Positions 35,301-47,100 of a DNA stretch of 64,000 nucleotides are shown piece by piece. Each line of letters starts with the position of its first letter. Position 1 is the first letter of the stretch. The stretch comes from Rhodamnia argentea (Eukaryota > Streptophyta > Magnoliopsida > Myrtales > Myrtaceae). The notes below the pieces were generated by a model. That model worked only from the letters and a program-made list of their open reading frames with translations, made no database searches and was not told the DNA's origin. The stretch lies in assembly GCF_020921035.1 (NCBI RefSeq), contig NC_063152.1, positions 24,998,887 to 25,062,886 of the forward strand, written 5' to 3'. The translations under genes were made by a program, and so were the position numbers.

Positions 35301-37216
35301 CTTACCATTTAACCAGGAAATCTTGAAATGGGCTCATGAGACACGCAAGATTTTATGTTCTGCTAAAGTCCCGCCCGGGGTGAAATTCTACAATATATAT
35401 GGGACCAATTTGGAGACACCACACAGTGTTTGGTAATTTTTGGCTGAAGTGCTTCATGTCTACTTTCTGTATGCCAATTGTAGAACTTACAGATGTTTTA
35501 GAGAATTTCTCTTTCATGGGTGATTGGTCTCTATCCAATACATACATGTTTCAGATCATTTTTCCTTATCTTAGAGGTGTTGTGTTCTATGCAGCTATGG
35601 CAGTGAGGAGATGCCTGTTACGGACCTGCAAGAACTTCAATTTTACCTGGTCAGTGAAAAGGGGATGTGAACATAACTCTTTGGCCCATTTGAATGGAGC
35701 TAACATATTCAAATCTCTTTTCCTCTAGCTGGAGTCCAGAAAGATTCACACTATTTTGGTTTTTTCCTTAACATGTCCTAATAATGAATTTCATGTTCAA
35801 TAGCTGTTTTCTCTTAAGTAGTTGAGAACCTGAGTCATGCTTTCTGAATTTCAGCCCGATTATGTATGTGTTGATGGTGATGGAACGGTTCCGACTGAAT
35901 CAGCTGAGGTATGGAGATTTAACTATCTGTTGGACCTTTTAGTTTGTATTGCTAGACCTGTTTGTGGATTGATTGACTGTAGCTCATGCAGCCTGTACTG
36001 AATTATCTGCTTTTCCCTCTTTATTTGAACTTGGCAAAATTCTCATGGAACTGCTGGCTGATTTTGGGCTGCAACTTTCTCTTATAAGACCAGATAGAGT
36101 TTTCTGATTGTGTCTCTTAGGTTAGGACCTACAACTATGGAATTAGTGTATCAATAGAGTTTTATTTCCATGTAAAGCTCTGTTTGGTTGCTAGGAAATA
36201 AATTTTGATGGGACGAGTTTAGTGAAACACCGGATACGAAAGCAGATATAGACATATCCTAGCCTATTTGGTGTTGGGTGAACCTAGGATAAGATTGATA
36301 ATACTTTAGAAAATAGTAAATAACAAGAACTAATAACAGCCACAAAGTTCTAATCTAATTGAGAGCGACCGCAGTTGAACCTAGTTGGCTGCAATAGGCG
36401 ACCATCACAACGGTCGCATTGGTCAAGAGAGAGAGAGAGAGTTCTCAGTGTGAGTTGACAGTGATCATCATCATGGTGGTCTCAGCAGTGGTTCGAGACC
36501 CTAGAGAGAAGAGGTGGTTGAGGAGGAACGATCAGTGCAGTGGTTGGTAGCAATGCCATTGGGGCACTGCTGCCTCGTTGTCTGGAGGTTCTTTTGTCCT
36601 TTCATATAACCTTCCTCGTTTCTTTTCTACACAAAGTTTGCTTTATTATCCTGATGGGACAGTCTATAGCCACCTAGTGCTCAGATAACTTGTCTGAGGT
36701 TTTATCTGGACTTGATTTGGATAATTTTTATCTAGGCTAAGCATGCATGCCCTAATTTGCTCTAGTCTCTCCTCTTACAAATGGTCTCTTCAAATTCAGG
36801 CAGATGGGCTTGATGCGGTTGCAAGAGTTGGAGTACCTGGGGAGCACCGGGGAATTCTATGTGATCATCATGTTTTCCGCATTCTGAAGCACTGGCTAAA
36901 TGCAGATTCAGACCCATACTACAACCCGCTCAATGACTACGTGATTCTACCCACTGTGTTCGAGATGGAAAGACGCCACGACAAGGGCATGGAGGTGACT
37001 TCACTCAAAGAGGAGTGGGAAATCATTTCAAATGATGCCAGTGATGACCAAGGAGAGATGACCATAATGCCCTCGGTGAGCAATATATCCGTTTCTCAAG
37101 ATGGAGGTTATCAATCTTCTCGGGCCGAGGCTTGTGCCACTGTGATCGTGCACCCCCAAAGCCAGGGTAAGCAACAGGTGGAGCTCAATGCCTTGAGTGT
37201 ATCTGTTGATGCCTAA
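29598..37216 (+). CDS. LCAT4: Lecithin:cholesterol acyltransferase-like 4 phospholipase
   Basis: Eleven exons: 29598-29838, 30923-31014, 31215-31333, 32420-32555, 32658-32709, 33178-33278, 34512-34694, 35275-35432, 35595-35649, 35855-35908 and 36800-37216 (1608 nt, 535 codons plus stop, all GT-AG). The N-terminal PVLLVPGVAGSVLHAV and the nucleophile motif IISHSMGGL (Ser181) mark the LCAT/PDAT alpha/beta-hydrolase family. The acid lies in VDGDGTVP (Asp386 or Asp388), and the likely catalytic His is in GEHRGIL (His413). It has no signal peptide, as expected for the cytosolic plant LCAT4 branch, which hydrolyses acyl chains from phospholipids rather than esterifying sterols. The C-terminal tail after about residue 450 is low in conservation. 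Introns carry a (TC)n run, a tandem duplication and a Harbinger-like fragment. Confidence 0.93.
32312..32353. repeat. (TC)n microsatellite in LCAT4 intron 3
   Basis: About 21 TC units, followed by a short TG run, roughly 65 bp upstream of the exon 4 acceptor. It may act as an extended polypyrimidine tract. Confidence 0.9.
33279..33590. repeat. Tandem duplication (about 154 bp x 2) in LCAT4 intron 6
   Basis: 'tatctgcgaagcacttcagt' at 33309 recurs 154 bp later, and the surrounding bases ('gtgtgatcagttcatggctg', 'tgtcctttttctt') match throughout. The first copy starts directly at the donor of exon 6 (33279) and the second copy repeats donor-adjacent sequence as 'gtaagctatc'. Confidence 0.85.
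36178..36300. repeat. Fragment of Harbinger-like repeat in LCAT4 intron 10
   Basis: 'gctctgtttggttgctagg' followed by 'gatatagacatatcctagcc' resembles one end of the elements at 1208 and 25674. The other end is not identified. Confidence 0.35.
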
Positions 37217-38294
37217 ATTTAGTTACTTGCCCATTATGAAAGAAAAGCCCGGAATTGGGGTAGTGCTGTGTATGGTTTCAGTCGTGTACAAAGTGTGCGT
37301 CTTGTAAATATAAATATCACTGGTGGCAATTGCCTTGATGAAACATAACATTGAAAGATCGTACTGGGGTTTGTAATTGAAGACCCATATTATTTTAATG
37401 GAAAACAATTGTACATGTGCTATTAGAAGTCCATTTTCCAGGAAGGTTGGGCAACTTCTTATGGATCGCATCAAGAACGTCATTTGCAATTCCTTTTTCT
37501 CATCCTTTGAGCTTTGGTCGTGAACCATGAGCCGTTTTGGCATTGGACAATGTACAGTTGGTAACTCTGGATGCAGCTTGACAGTATTTTTTTGGGGCAC
37601 GAGGGGAATGAATGTTATCGTTTCGACCTGTTAAATGGGAAAAGGGGTTGAAGAAAATGGAGTTGTTACATCTTCTTTTCGCGTTAAGCGATTGAGCGGT
37701 ACTTGGCTCTGTATCTTTCGAACAAAAAATGAGGATGGTTTGTAATACCTAACTGGAGAGGAGGAATAAGTGAGCCTAATGAGAATCGGTTCTCCCTATA
37801 TCTGTTCGTCTTTGACCTCTCTTTCTTGTCCAAATGAAGTTGGTATCTTTATCGAGTTGTGATTTCCTCTCAATTCTATTTCTTATCATCAATAGGTAGC
37901 GTTACTCGGTCGCAGACTCTCAATGGGCTCACTATTTTCCACGAGTGCTTAGGCCAAGGTAGTTCGACTCTCATTGCCCCCAGAAGTCAAACAAATGAGT
38001 GTCCAGACTATAAGCATGGAAGAATAACATGGCAATGTGAAATTTGGATTTGTTAATCCATGTAGTTACAAGAAGATAATGTGACATAACATCTCCAAAT
38101 AGCACAACAACCCTCTAATTCATAACCTTTCTTGCATATAGTACAGCAACATCTCTAATTCATTGACAGGAACAATACAGATATGAATAAACAAAAATGA
38201 GACACAAGAAAACCATGCAAAAAAAAATAAAAAAATTGTTTGGCAGAGCAAAGAGATCCACATCGATAAGAGGACACCGCACAATGGAAGGCAA
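37217..38294. other. LCAT4 / CYSTM convergent intergenic region
   Basis: Holds the 3' UTRs of two convergent genes. No separate gene is recognised, and no exact polyadenylation site can be assigned. Confidence 0.5.
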
Positions 38295-39393
38295 TCAACA
38301 GCATATATCCAAGCAGCAGCAACAGCACATCCCGGCACAACTGCACATATAGACATAGGGATCTTAATTAGTCAAGAATAATCAGCATATGTTTGTGAAG
38401 AGAGAAAGAAAGGGAGCATGTGTACATGCCGGTGTGCATTATCCGACTGTTGTGTTGTCTTCGACATGCTTACGGGATATCACTAACTCATTAGGTCTAA
38501 TCTTTTTTCAAACGGTGAAACTTAATTTCGTGACACCGAGTCGTTTTTTGAGTGTTAGAGAGAGAGAGATAGAGAGATCTTACAATCCTCTCCAGAACCC
38601 ATCACCCCTTTTCTTGTTTTTGGCCTTCCGTGGCGGCGGTGCTTGCCGGGATTCCTTGGGGCCATCCTTCGAAGGGTAAGCAACTGGCGGAGGAACCACG
38701 TAAGGGCCTTGAGGGTAGCCATGAACTGGCGGCCGCTGCGGCATTGGATACGAATGAGCCTGTGGTGGTGCTGGAGGATACACTTGGCCTTGGGGTGGAT
38801 ATGAATATGATGGAGGCGTCACATTCGGATACATCTGAGGTGGCAGAGGTGGAGGGTACACATGTACCGTTGCCTGTGGAGGATCGATCTGTGGCGGCGG
38901 AGGATAAATGTGGCCCAGCGGCATTTCGGGGGCGGACGGGGGAGGACTTGAGGGCGGCATAGGAGGATATATCCCTGCATTATGTTCAAGTTCCAACCCC
39001 ATAATCAGACTCTATGCATCAGTGGGACATGCTAGAGAATTTACAAACTATCCTATGGTTGGGAGTCATTTTATTGCCAAAATTCCTTCAAAAAGAACCA
39101 TAATTTAACATTGGATTGAGAATAGTATTTGGGGTTTTCCAGTTTCCTATCCTCAGGACACACTGGTGTGATGACTTGTGCCTGATGCCCCGTAAAGGGG
39201 ACTAAAGCGAAAACTACGACAATCGGCGTTATTTAGCTGCACATAATATTGGAAACTAGAGCGGCAGTATTACGGGCATGTATTTGATCGAGCGATCTGT
39301 TCCTGACACACGGCTAGACAATTCAGAGCGGCTCGGAGCATCCTGAAAGAAGGGACGCATACCTGAAGTTCCGTAGTGCGAGTCCTGACCCAT
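38295..39393 (-). CDS. Proline/tyrosine-rich CYSTM-domain protein
   Basis: Three exons on the minus strand: 39393-39363, 38974-38584 and 38340-38295 (468 nt, 155 codons plus stop). The N-terminus is MGQDSHYGTS; the middle is a run of YPPP/PPQ motifs (residues about 12-110); then KAKNKKRGDG and the CYSTM-type tail WRGFCAGMCCCCLDICC at the end. CYSTM proteins are small membrane-anchored stress-related proteins whose cysteine tail inserts in, or associates with, the plasma membrane. The last exon supplies the whole cysteine tail, so stopping at the intron would give a protein lacking the defining domain. The ATG was chosen because exon 1 splices in frame (TCA G|GG ATA), whereas the downstream ATG at 39002 lies in the intron. 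The exact physiological role is unknown. Confidence 0.8.
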
Positions 39394-40574
39394 CTCAGCT
39401 TTGTTTTCCTAGGATTTTTCAGGTAACAGAATGGAAGTGAACTCTCTCTCTCTCTTATTTGCTTAGAAAATGGCAGAAGGCAAAACGTGAAGCAGAGGGA
39501 AAGAGAGACTCGAAGCTCTTATCTTTATTCTTTTCTAAGTTTGTGAAGGTCAGATATGGCGAAGTGTTTCAACTCAGGCCTGCGCAGATGTAGTCCATAG
39601 CTGGCGGCTGCAAGAAACGCGTTGCGGTGTGAAATCAACAGTCCTTTTAGAGGAACAATTAGCCGTGAAAATGAAGGGAAAAAAAAGCTGATCAGGGACT
39701 TGTCAAACATGCGTATATTTAATCCTGGAGAATGTTCCAAAGTGCCCGGATTTTCAAACGGTTGCGTTGACTTCTCTTACGACCTTTCCTGCTTCTAGAT
39801 GATTTTGACAGGACCAGTTCCGTGAAATTCCTGTTGACCCCGACAAGACGGAACTTGCCAGGAAGTGGTTTGGCCCTCGTACAAATTATCCATATACACA
39901 TACATCACGCCCGCCGGAGCAAAAGAACAATGCTAGGTAATATGTAGATAATTCACAGCAACCGACGAACCAAATGACGCGTCGTGTTCATATTAGATGC
40001 TTGAACAAATCCTTTCTACCCCGTGCTTCGAACTCACTTCCCATAGGCATCTACTTAGATCACGCCGTGTCATTTAGAATACCGATTTCGTTAACCATCT
40101 TAGTTCAAAGCATCGGGGTCGCGAGGAAAAACTCTCGATTAGTGCGCTTGAGCTACCGTTTGAAGAGAGAATGTGATCAAACTTTTCAACGGCTTTTCAA
40201 GTTTCAACCCAAGAGGATGCCCTGGACCACATGAAATGGAGGTCAATTGAATGGATTCGGGTCGCCAACATCGTAAAGCTTAAAAGGAATGCAGGCCAAA
40301 GCATTGACAGCAAGATGAGACTAGAGATTGACCCTTGATTGATAGCTAACGACATCCGATAAAACAGTACTAGGAACACAGATGGTAGACAAATTTGCCA
40401 TGGTTTTATGATAGAGCGATTGTGACGAGGATCTATATCACAACTCAAACCTAAATAAACCGAAATCGAAAATTGTCAGCAGCTGGACGCAAGCTTCGTC
40501 ACACACAACCTATAAATTACACATATCAGTGACTAGATTTTCAGTTAAATGAACTCCTTCAGGGCCTGAACTTG
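39394..40574. other. Intergenic region, CYSTM upstream to phytocyanin 3' side
   Basis: Includes the CYSTM leader with a short CT run (about 39445-39456). No further gene is supported. A few minus-strand frames at 39525-39901 and 40197-40448 show no recognisable domain. Confidence 0.5.
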
Positions 40575-41736
40575 TCATGAGCAGAACAGAAATGTAGCAG
40601 CAAGCAGGGAGAGAAGGATCGTCCATCGACTCACGCCGCCGACTGAACACGAAGAGCCGCCTTTCTTGGGCGGATCCCCTGATGGCGGGGGCAGCATCAC
40701 CGTGACGTTGACGGCGAGCTTCATTCCGCTGAAGCAGTAACCTCTGCCGCTGATGAAGTAGTAAGGCTTTGCCTCAGTGAGATTGAACACGTCCCGACCG
40801 CCCTTGGTGACATTCGTGATGAAGCCTGTGTCAATGCACTTGTCATAGCTCGTCTTGTTCACCTCTAGGACGTTGTATTGAGTCTTGTCGAATCCAAAGT
40901 CTTTGGAATGACAAAAATGTGACAAAGAACTTAAAAGTCAGAATACATCATCAAGGAAGACAAATGAAGATTTTATCACACCAAGTTAAATGCCGTACCT
41001 TAGAGAAATATCGAAATAGCAATTGAACTCACATAACTAAAAACTTATCTCCAGTGAATCACATCATTTTTCTGCTCAAATTGGCAAAGCAAAACCTAAA
41101 AACCTGAGTTGGTTTTGCATCTTACATACCATTACACACATTAACAATCCGATTTGACTTGGCAAGTAATTTTCAATTTCCATCTCCACTGGGCTTTAAG
41201 TTAAAGAGACAAAACCAAAGTCAAGATGCAGAATTCGCATCATTCACCGAAAAGCTCGGTCGCGAATCTCCATGATAAATTTGAACCACGTAAAGCGACC
41301 ATATGTATCGCATTTCACTTACCAAAATTAACATGATCCTAACAGTTAACCAAGTCTAGCAGTGAATTTCTGTCAGCATCAGTTTTACTTGATGGCATCA
41401 ACTGATAGTGAAACACAAGACAGAAACACTTAACTCAATACCCTAAATTGCATGACAAAGAAGACAAAAACACAACACATCTGCGAGAATTTTCTAACAG
41501 ACCAGAAGAAAGCACTGCCTTAAACATGGAAAGAAGGAGAACTTACAGAGCCAATCACCCACATGAAAGTGCTCATGACTCGACCATTCGGTGAAGTTAA
41601 CATTCGGTGCCCATGTGTTCTTTCCTCCACCAACCCTATGAAGTGTTGGTTCTCTTCCTGCAACCCCAGAACCCATGACCACCAACACCACCAGCACTGC
41701 CACGACCATTGCCAACTTTTCTCCAGAACCCAACAT
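40575..41736 (-). CDS. Early nodulin-like (lamin-like) phytocyanin, predicted GPI-anchored
   Basis: Two exons on the minus strand: 41736-41547 and 40900-40575 (516 nt, 171 codons plus stop), with the single intron at the position usual for plant phytocyanins (after GDWL, before YFGFD). A signal peptide covers about residues 1-27 (LAMVVAVLVVLVVMGSGVAG). The cupredoxin-like domain follows, with Cys85 and Cys119 as the likely disulfide. The domain has RGYCFSGMKL where copper-binding relatives have His before that Cys, so copper binding is probably lost, as in the ENODL subgroup. The C-terminus (after PPPSGDPPKKGG) is a hydrophobic segment of about 18 residues, consistent with GPI anchoring at the cell surface. 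The best match I know is the Arabidopsis lamin-like ENODL17 type. A CT run lies directly upstream of the ATG in the leader. Confidence 0.88.
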
Positions 41737-42149
41737 CTCTCTCTCTCTCTAATCAAGAAGAACCATTAAGAATGAGGATGAACAGAGCATGAACAGAGGA
41801 TGAACAGAGGATGGCCCTCGTCACGTAAATGAACCCAGTTCATGGAGATTCTCTGACCCTGATCACGCCAAGAATGTGCAATGCAAGGAAGAAATCATTC
41901 ACTTGAGCGTGTCTCCATTGCAAAAGTTTATTTTCTTGCCTTTTCTGGGAGATATAGAATCCTTAATTGTCAGTTGTTACACTAATTGCGTCCCATTAGG
42001 GGATAATTACTTTGCCTCCACGCCTTAAATGCAGCCCATCTATAGTAAGAATAGGGGGTCTCCATCATTTCTTTTTTTATTTCTTATTTTGCAAATACCG
42101 TGTCCATGGCAAAATGCGCAAGTTCCTAAATTTATTGCATCTCTCACTT

Positions 42150-42480
42150 TTTTTCAATCGGAAAAAATTATCCGATCTCGGTTCTAAACCTATTGTATGG
42201 ACGTCAAGTCGGTGCTAATCTTTTCAAATTTTGCCAATTTCGTCCTATACTTTTGCGCGAAATTCCAATGTAATTTTTTCCGATTAATTTTCGTCGGAAA
42301 TCGATGACGTGATGGTCCGGTCATCGCCGACGGTCTTACACCAGCCATTTTCGGCAAAAATAAGCTAAAATGATTACATTGGATTGTCAACGCAAAGTTT
42401 TTCAATTAAATTGGTAAAATTGACAAGTTTGAGGATTAGATTAGCATCTACACAATAGGTACATGATTGATTGGACAATT
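42150..42480. repeat. Degraded family A foldback element
   Basis: Arms read 'ttctaaacctattgtatgg' at left and its near complement ('gcatctacacaataggtac') at right, with G/C-containing centre 'gacgtgatggtccggtc'. No TSD is visible. Confidence 0.5.
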
Positions 42481-42876
42481 GCCCTCGCTTTCCAATACGA
42501 AAATCTAGATATTTTCAATCCTATAACAACCTTCCTAAATCCTAACTATATTTCAAATACTTACACGTCATTCGTATCGTGAACATTTATCAATTATCTT
42601 TTCATTACTTAAGAATTCAAATATTTCAAAATTAGTTATTTAATTTAATTTTTGTAACGTCCACTTTCATTTAAAATAAAGCGATATATATATAGCAAGA
42701 ATTCGTTCTAGATAATCCAAAGACAATACCAGAAAAGCACGGGGTCCATTATTATCTAGTGATTTACTCGCGCCAGTGCGATTTTCGGACAAATGACCTC
42801 CAATTTTCGAGTTGAAGTCCCCTGACAACCAACTTGCTGTAATAGCAGTGGGGTTGATAATTTATGCCAATACATT

Positions 42877-43285
42877 AGGATAATTACCCAATCGATCATA
42901 AGCTTATTGTACGGATATCAATTCTGTCCTAAACTTTTTCATTTTAGCCAAAGTAGTCATATATCTTTGCACGAAATTCCAACGTGGCTAATCCAATCAT
43001 TTTTCATGGCGAGACCATTGCGAGGCATGGCCACGGGTGAGGCGGCCTCACCCGGGCCAGGCAAGGGCGATAAAGTCCTCGCCGACCACAAGGGAAGAAA
43101 GAGAAAGAAAGAGGAAATTTTTTTTAAAATTAAAAATAAAGTAGCAAAATAATAAAATATTATTAGAAATTTGCCATATCAACGCTCGCCACCCAAATAT
43201 ATTGAATTGACACAATTGTAAAAGGCTTAAGACTAAATTTGTATAATTGCAATATGTTGACGAATTTTTTTGGTAATTTTCTTTA
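42877..43285. repeat. Degraded family A foldback element
   Basis: Left arm 'aggataattacccaatcg', right arm 'tttttttggtaattttctt' (its rough complement). The centre is GC-rich ('gaggcggcctcacccgggcc'). Ends are approximate. Confidence 0.45.
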
Positions 43286-44149
43286 TGATAATTAGACTCA
43301 TGGTATCTTTAAACATAGGCCGATGTTATACGAGATACTATCCTAAATTCTCGATTGGGCCAGCTCGGTTCGCTTGTTTTCTTAATATTTCATAGTTTTA
43401 GATAATATTTTTTTTTAATTTATGGTCCTACCAACAATATTACAGTGTTACTTAGCTCAAAAGTGTCTTGCAAGCCAAGTTTTTGTGTTACAACGAGTAG
43501 AATTTTGTCAAAATTGTTAAATAATTTTAGATTTTGTACTACTTGCTCATTGTTGTTCAAATTAGATATATAAGTCTTCTCTTTGAACTTGACGAGATAA
43601 ATGAGCAGGGTCAATTGCCTCGCATAATTATGTGTGGGGAAGTTTGAATCGCCCCGTGTAGGGCACGGGATGGTGACAATGTGTAGAGTGAGATAAGACG
43701 GGGAACATGGATCTCTGTACTAGACTTTCCCGATCTAGCTTGTTGCCATTTTTATGCTCGCATTAGTTTTTTTATGACAATTTTTTGAGAAAAAGTTTTA
43801 AGGTGGAAATTACTATTTGGTTCACATTTTTTTTTTTTTGGCTGACACTGATTGGATTTATCGCTATCAATTCTAAAGTAATATCTTGTATCTTGTTATC
43901 CTGTATTAATCCAATAAATGCAATAAAAATGCTTAATGAGTGCACATAGCAAAAAACGATTTAACTTAAGGAACAAATACTTCGTCTTCAAGCGTTCAAA
44001 TCCGAAATGCGTACAAAAAGAATCTGTGGCGCAAGTGCAGTCCGAAGATTCCTGCCATAGCCAGACCTCCAGCCACTGTGAGCAGAGACAAGTTCAGAAT
44101 CACCGAACACGTTCAGCAGCAACAACTCCGACACGCTCGGCGCAGAAAC

Positions 44150-47100
44150 ATGGGCAGGTCTCTCGTCTTCTCCCCCAACATTCCTCTCAAGTTCTCTCGA
44201 AGACTCAACTCGGTTTCGCCCCTCAATCACCAGCTTTGCCAGTCGTTCCTCCCCAGGACCCGTCAAATTTCTCTCGGTGGGTTCTTGAAATTTCCATCCT
44301 TTAACGCAAGCCAAGGGAGGACCACCTTTGGACCCAAAAAAAAAAAAAAAGGGAGGACCACCCTCCGTGTGACAGCTGTTGTGTCTTCCGACACTTCGTA
44401 CCCGAAAGTGGGTGCCGCATCGACTGGGCCAATCCCTCCTGGTCAACTCATTGAAGTCGTCGAGACTGCCGCAAAGACCGGTGCTCAGGTCTTTTATGCC
44501 CATTCAGTTTATGAGCACTTGTTCTTTTGTTCTGTTGACGAGATAGACAGAGTCGTGTTGAGGTTGAGTCAGGAGTGGAGATGTTTGCAAGCTCTGTAGT
44601 ACTCCATAAACGGAGATTGAAAACGGAAAAGGGAGGTTTTGTCTATCGAATTTTATCCTAATCAACGGAATTTATCGAGGATGAATCAGTTATAACAGCA
44701 TTTGAGTAGCAATCAAAAAGGTATCTCCCCTTAGGTAGAAACGATCAGTTTCGCGCAGATATGCAAGCTAAAGATGGAATTGGGAATTTTCTATGATACC
44801 CCTGATTCTAGCAGGAATGAGGAGCAAATGAGGAAAAATGGGAAAAAATTCAATATTTGTGTCTTCTTTTCTTGAAAGAAAAAAACAGCAGTGCACTGAG
44901 CTTGCACGTATGTGATCATAATGCAGACGATGCCTAATTGCTGTAGAACTGCAGCTAATTAGTAATGATCGAGTTTATGGGGAAAAAAGATTTTGAGAAG
45001 TACTAAATTGTGAGGAGATACTTTCCCTTTTCTATCCTATGCCTCCTGGAAAATGGTCTTTTATAGCTTTCTGGCATATCTTGATTCTGGCACTACTATT
45101 TTCTTTCAGGTCATTATGGATGCTGTTAATAAGCCCAGGAATATTTTCTACAAAGGACTAACTGATTTGGTGACCGAGTAAGATTCTTTTTTTCCACTGA
45201 TTATGAGTAAGAGTAATCGCTTGCCATAGCTAAGATAGGCTTTTTACTTGGTTCCATAGACCTGTGGATGATACTTGCTACGTAACTCTGGCTCATCATA
45301 ATGTAAACATTCACTGTGCTAGACAGCCAAATTCTGCAAATGGTGGCTTGAAATGCTTTGTTTCAGTGGCGAGCTCTAAATGCTCTTGTAACCTATTTTC
45401 ATGTGACTTGAAATGTTGTTCTGCTGATGTCCTTTCTTGCTGTACTAAGGTAAGCCATTATGCAGGGTCGAAGATTGTTATGTATGTCCATGTCTCAACT
45501 TGGTGCAAAGCTGGTTCCATATAACTAGAGAACATAACGTAAAGACTGTAAACGACGACACTTTAAGTTGAGCAGCTGACTGATCCTTCTTCCTCTTCAA
45601 TTTATACCGTTTGATTATCCTTTGAAAGTGAGTCCTTGAGCTCTCCTTTCAGATAACCTCTGCTGTCGGTCAATCTCATCCTACCTAATATCTTTTCTCG
45701 AAAGACAAGGGAAAAGAAAACTGAATTTCATGGTATTGTGGTTGCACATGCCTTAAAGAACAATAATCTGATGCTGTTTCATGCAATTGTTATGCTTGGG
45801 GTTCTGCAATTTGTTGTTAAAAGTACATGTTGCAGCATAGGATGCTGGAAGCCTTAAGAACTCTCCAGTTAAAATTTAGTTTATGCCTGTGAGTATGCAA
45901 ATTGTGGCAATCTATTCGTAGGAGATTCCACACAATAATTGAATGCTTGCAAACTATAACAACCTTTACAACCAACCCTATTCATAGGGTCAAGCACAGC
46001 ATTCTTGTGAGAGAACTTAATAGTTTCTTGTTTCTGAGCTTTGGAAATTTACTTGCAGAACAGACAAAATGAGTGAGGCTGCAATTTTAGATGTTGTGAG
46101 GAAGAATTTTCCAGATCATCTAATTCTTGGGGAGGAAGGAGGAATAATAGGAGATTCATCGTCTGATTATCTTTGGTGCATTGATCCATTAGGTATGTAT
46201 TTGTGGAAACCCATGAATCCAATATTCTCTTGATTTTCCTTCTGTTTCGAGTATTTGTTGAATTAGCAGTATAAAAATGTTTGGACTTCAAAGTTGTATT
46301 CTTGATGGAGTCTATCTTCTTTTTTCTTTCATTTTTAATCGGTGACAGGATGATGGAGCTTATCTTATAGTGATTTCCTAGATGTGAATGCCTTATCTCA
46401 TTTTCATCCGTAACATCACTCTTTAGTCATCAATTTCGTTCCCATGAATCTCATTGTCTTGAACTGTGAGAAAGCCATTGTTTGCAACTTCCTTTGAGAC
46501 TGGTTGAAGTGAATATCTGAAAGCTGTCCTCCATGATAAACTGTTCTTCTTCACCTTTTACTCATCTTCATCTGATATTACTGTGTTTGCTAATGTATGT
46601 CAAATCCTGCTGCTCTGGTCTGTCTGGCTATATTACGCTATGCACAATTGGTGTTCTTTTTTTTTTCGTTTTTCCCACATGAGGGTGCTAAAGCATACTA
46701 GACCTATGAAATTATTTTGTTCTGCTGCTGGAACCTCTATTTGCATGGTTGTCCACTGTACTGTAGTTCTATTACCTGAAGAGCAAGATTGCTTCCCTAA
46801 TATGATGCTAATCTGTTAGCAATTCTCTGGTTGCTTGGTTGGTATATAGGCCAATTACCAAAAAAAGCCCGATTCGTTGTAAATTTTCCCAGAACTTTTC
46901 AAATTTAGCCCATGTTGAGCTATAAGGACATATACATCACTGATTCCCATTACCGTCTGGGTGGAATTGCCGCAACATACTTGTTTCTTTTGGTTTTCCT
47001 AAAAAATTGTTCAAATTCCATAGATAATATGGAAGTTGCCCCACCCATGCGTAGATGTCTCATATTGGCCTCATTAGACTGTATTTCTTAATGTTCTTCA

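Larger units (their letters stand above)
41737..44149. other. Intergenic region between divergent genes with repeat remnants
   Basis: Upstream regions of the phytocyanin and IMPL1 genes. Two degraded family A foldback copies lie at about 42150-42480 and 42877-43285, with 'cctattgtatgg' and 'gcttattgtacgg' phrases. No additional gene is seen. Confidence 0.5.

Noticed and set aside
38580..39002. 140-codon frame with ATG at 39002 for the CYSTM gene
   Set aside because: The ATG lies in the intron; exon 1 at 39363-39393 joins in frame and gives a better start. The frame also lacks the Cys tail.
44078..44599. Longer IMPL1 open frame beginning before the ATG at 44150
   Set aside because: It opens at a non-ATG codon and runs past the exon 1 donor into the intron; the ATG at 44150 gives the normal transit peptide.
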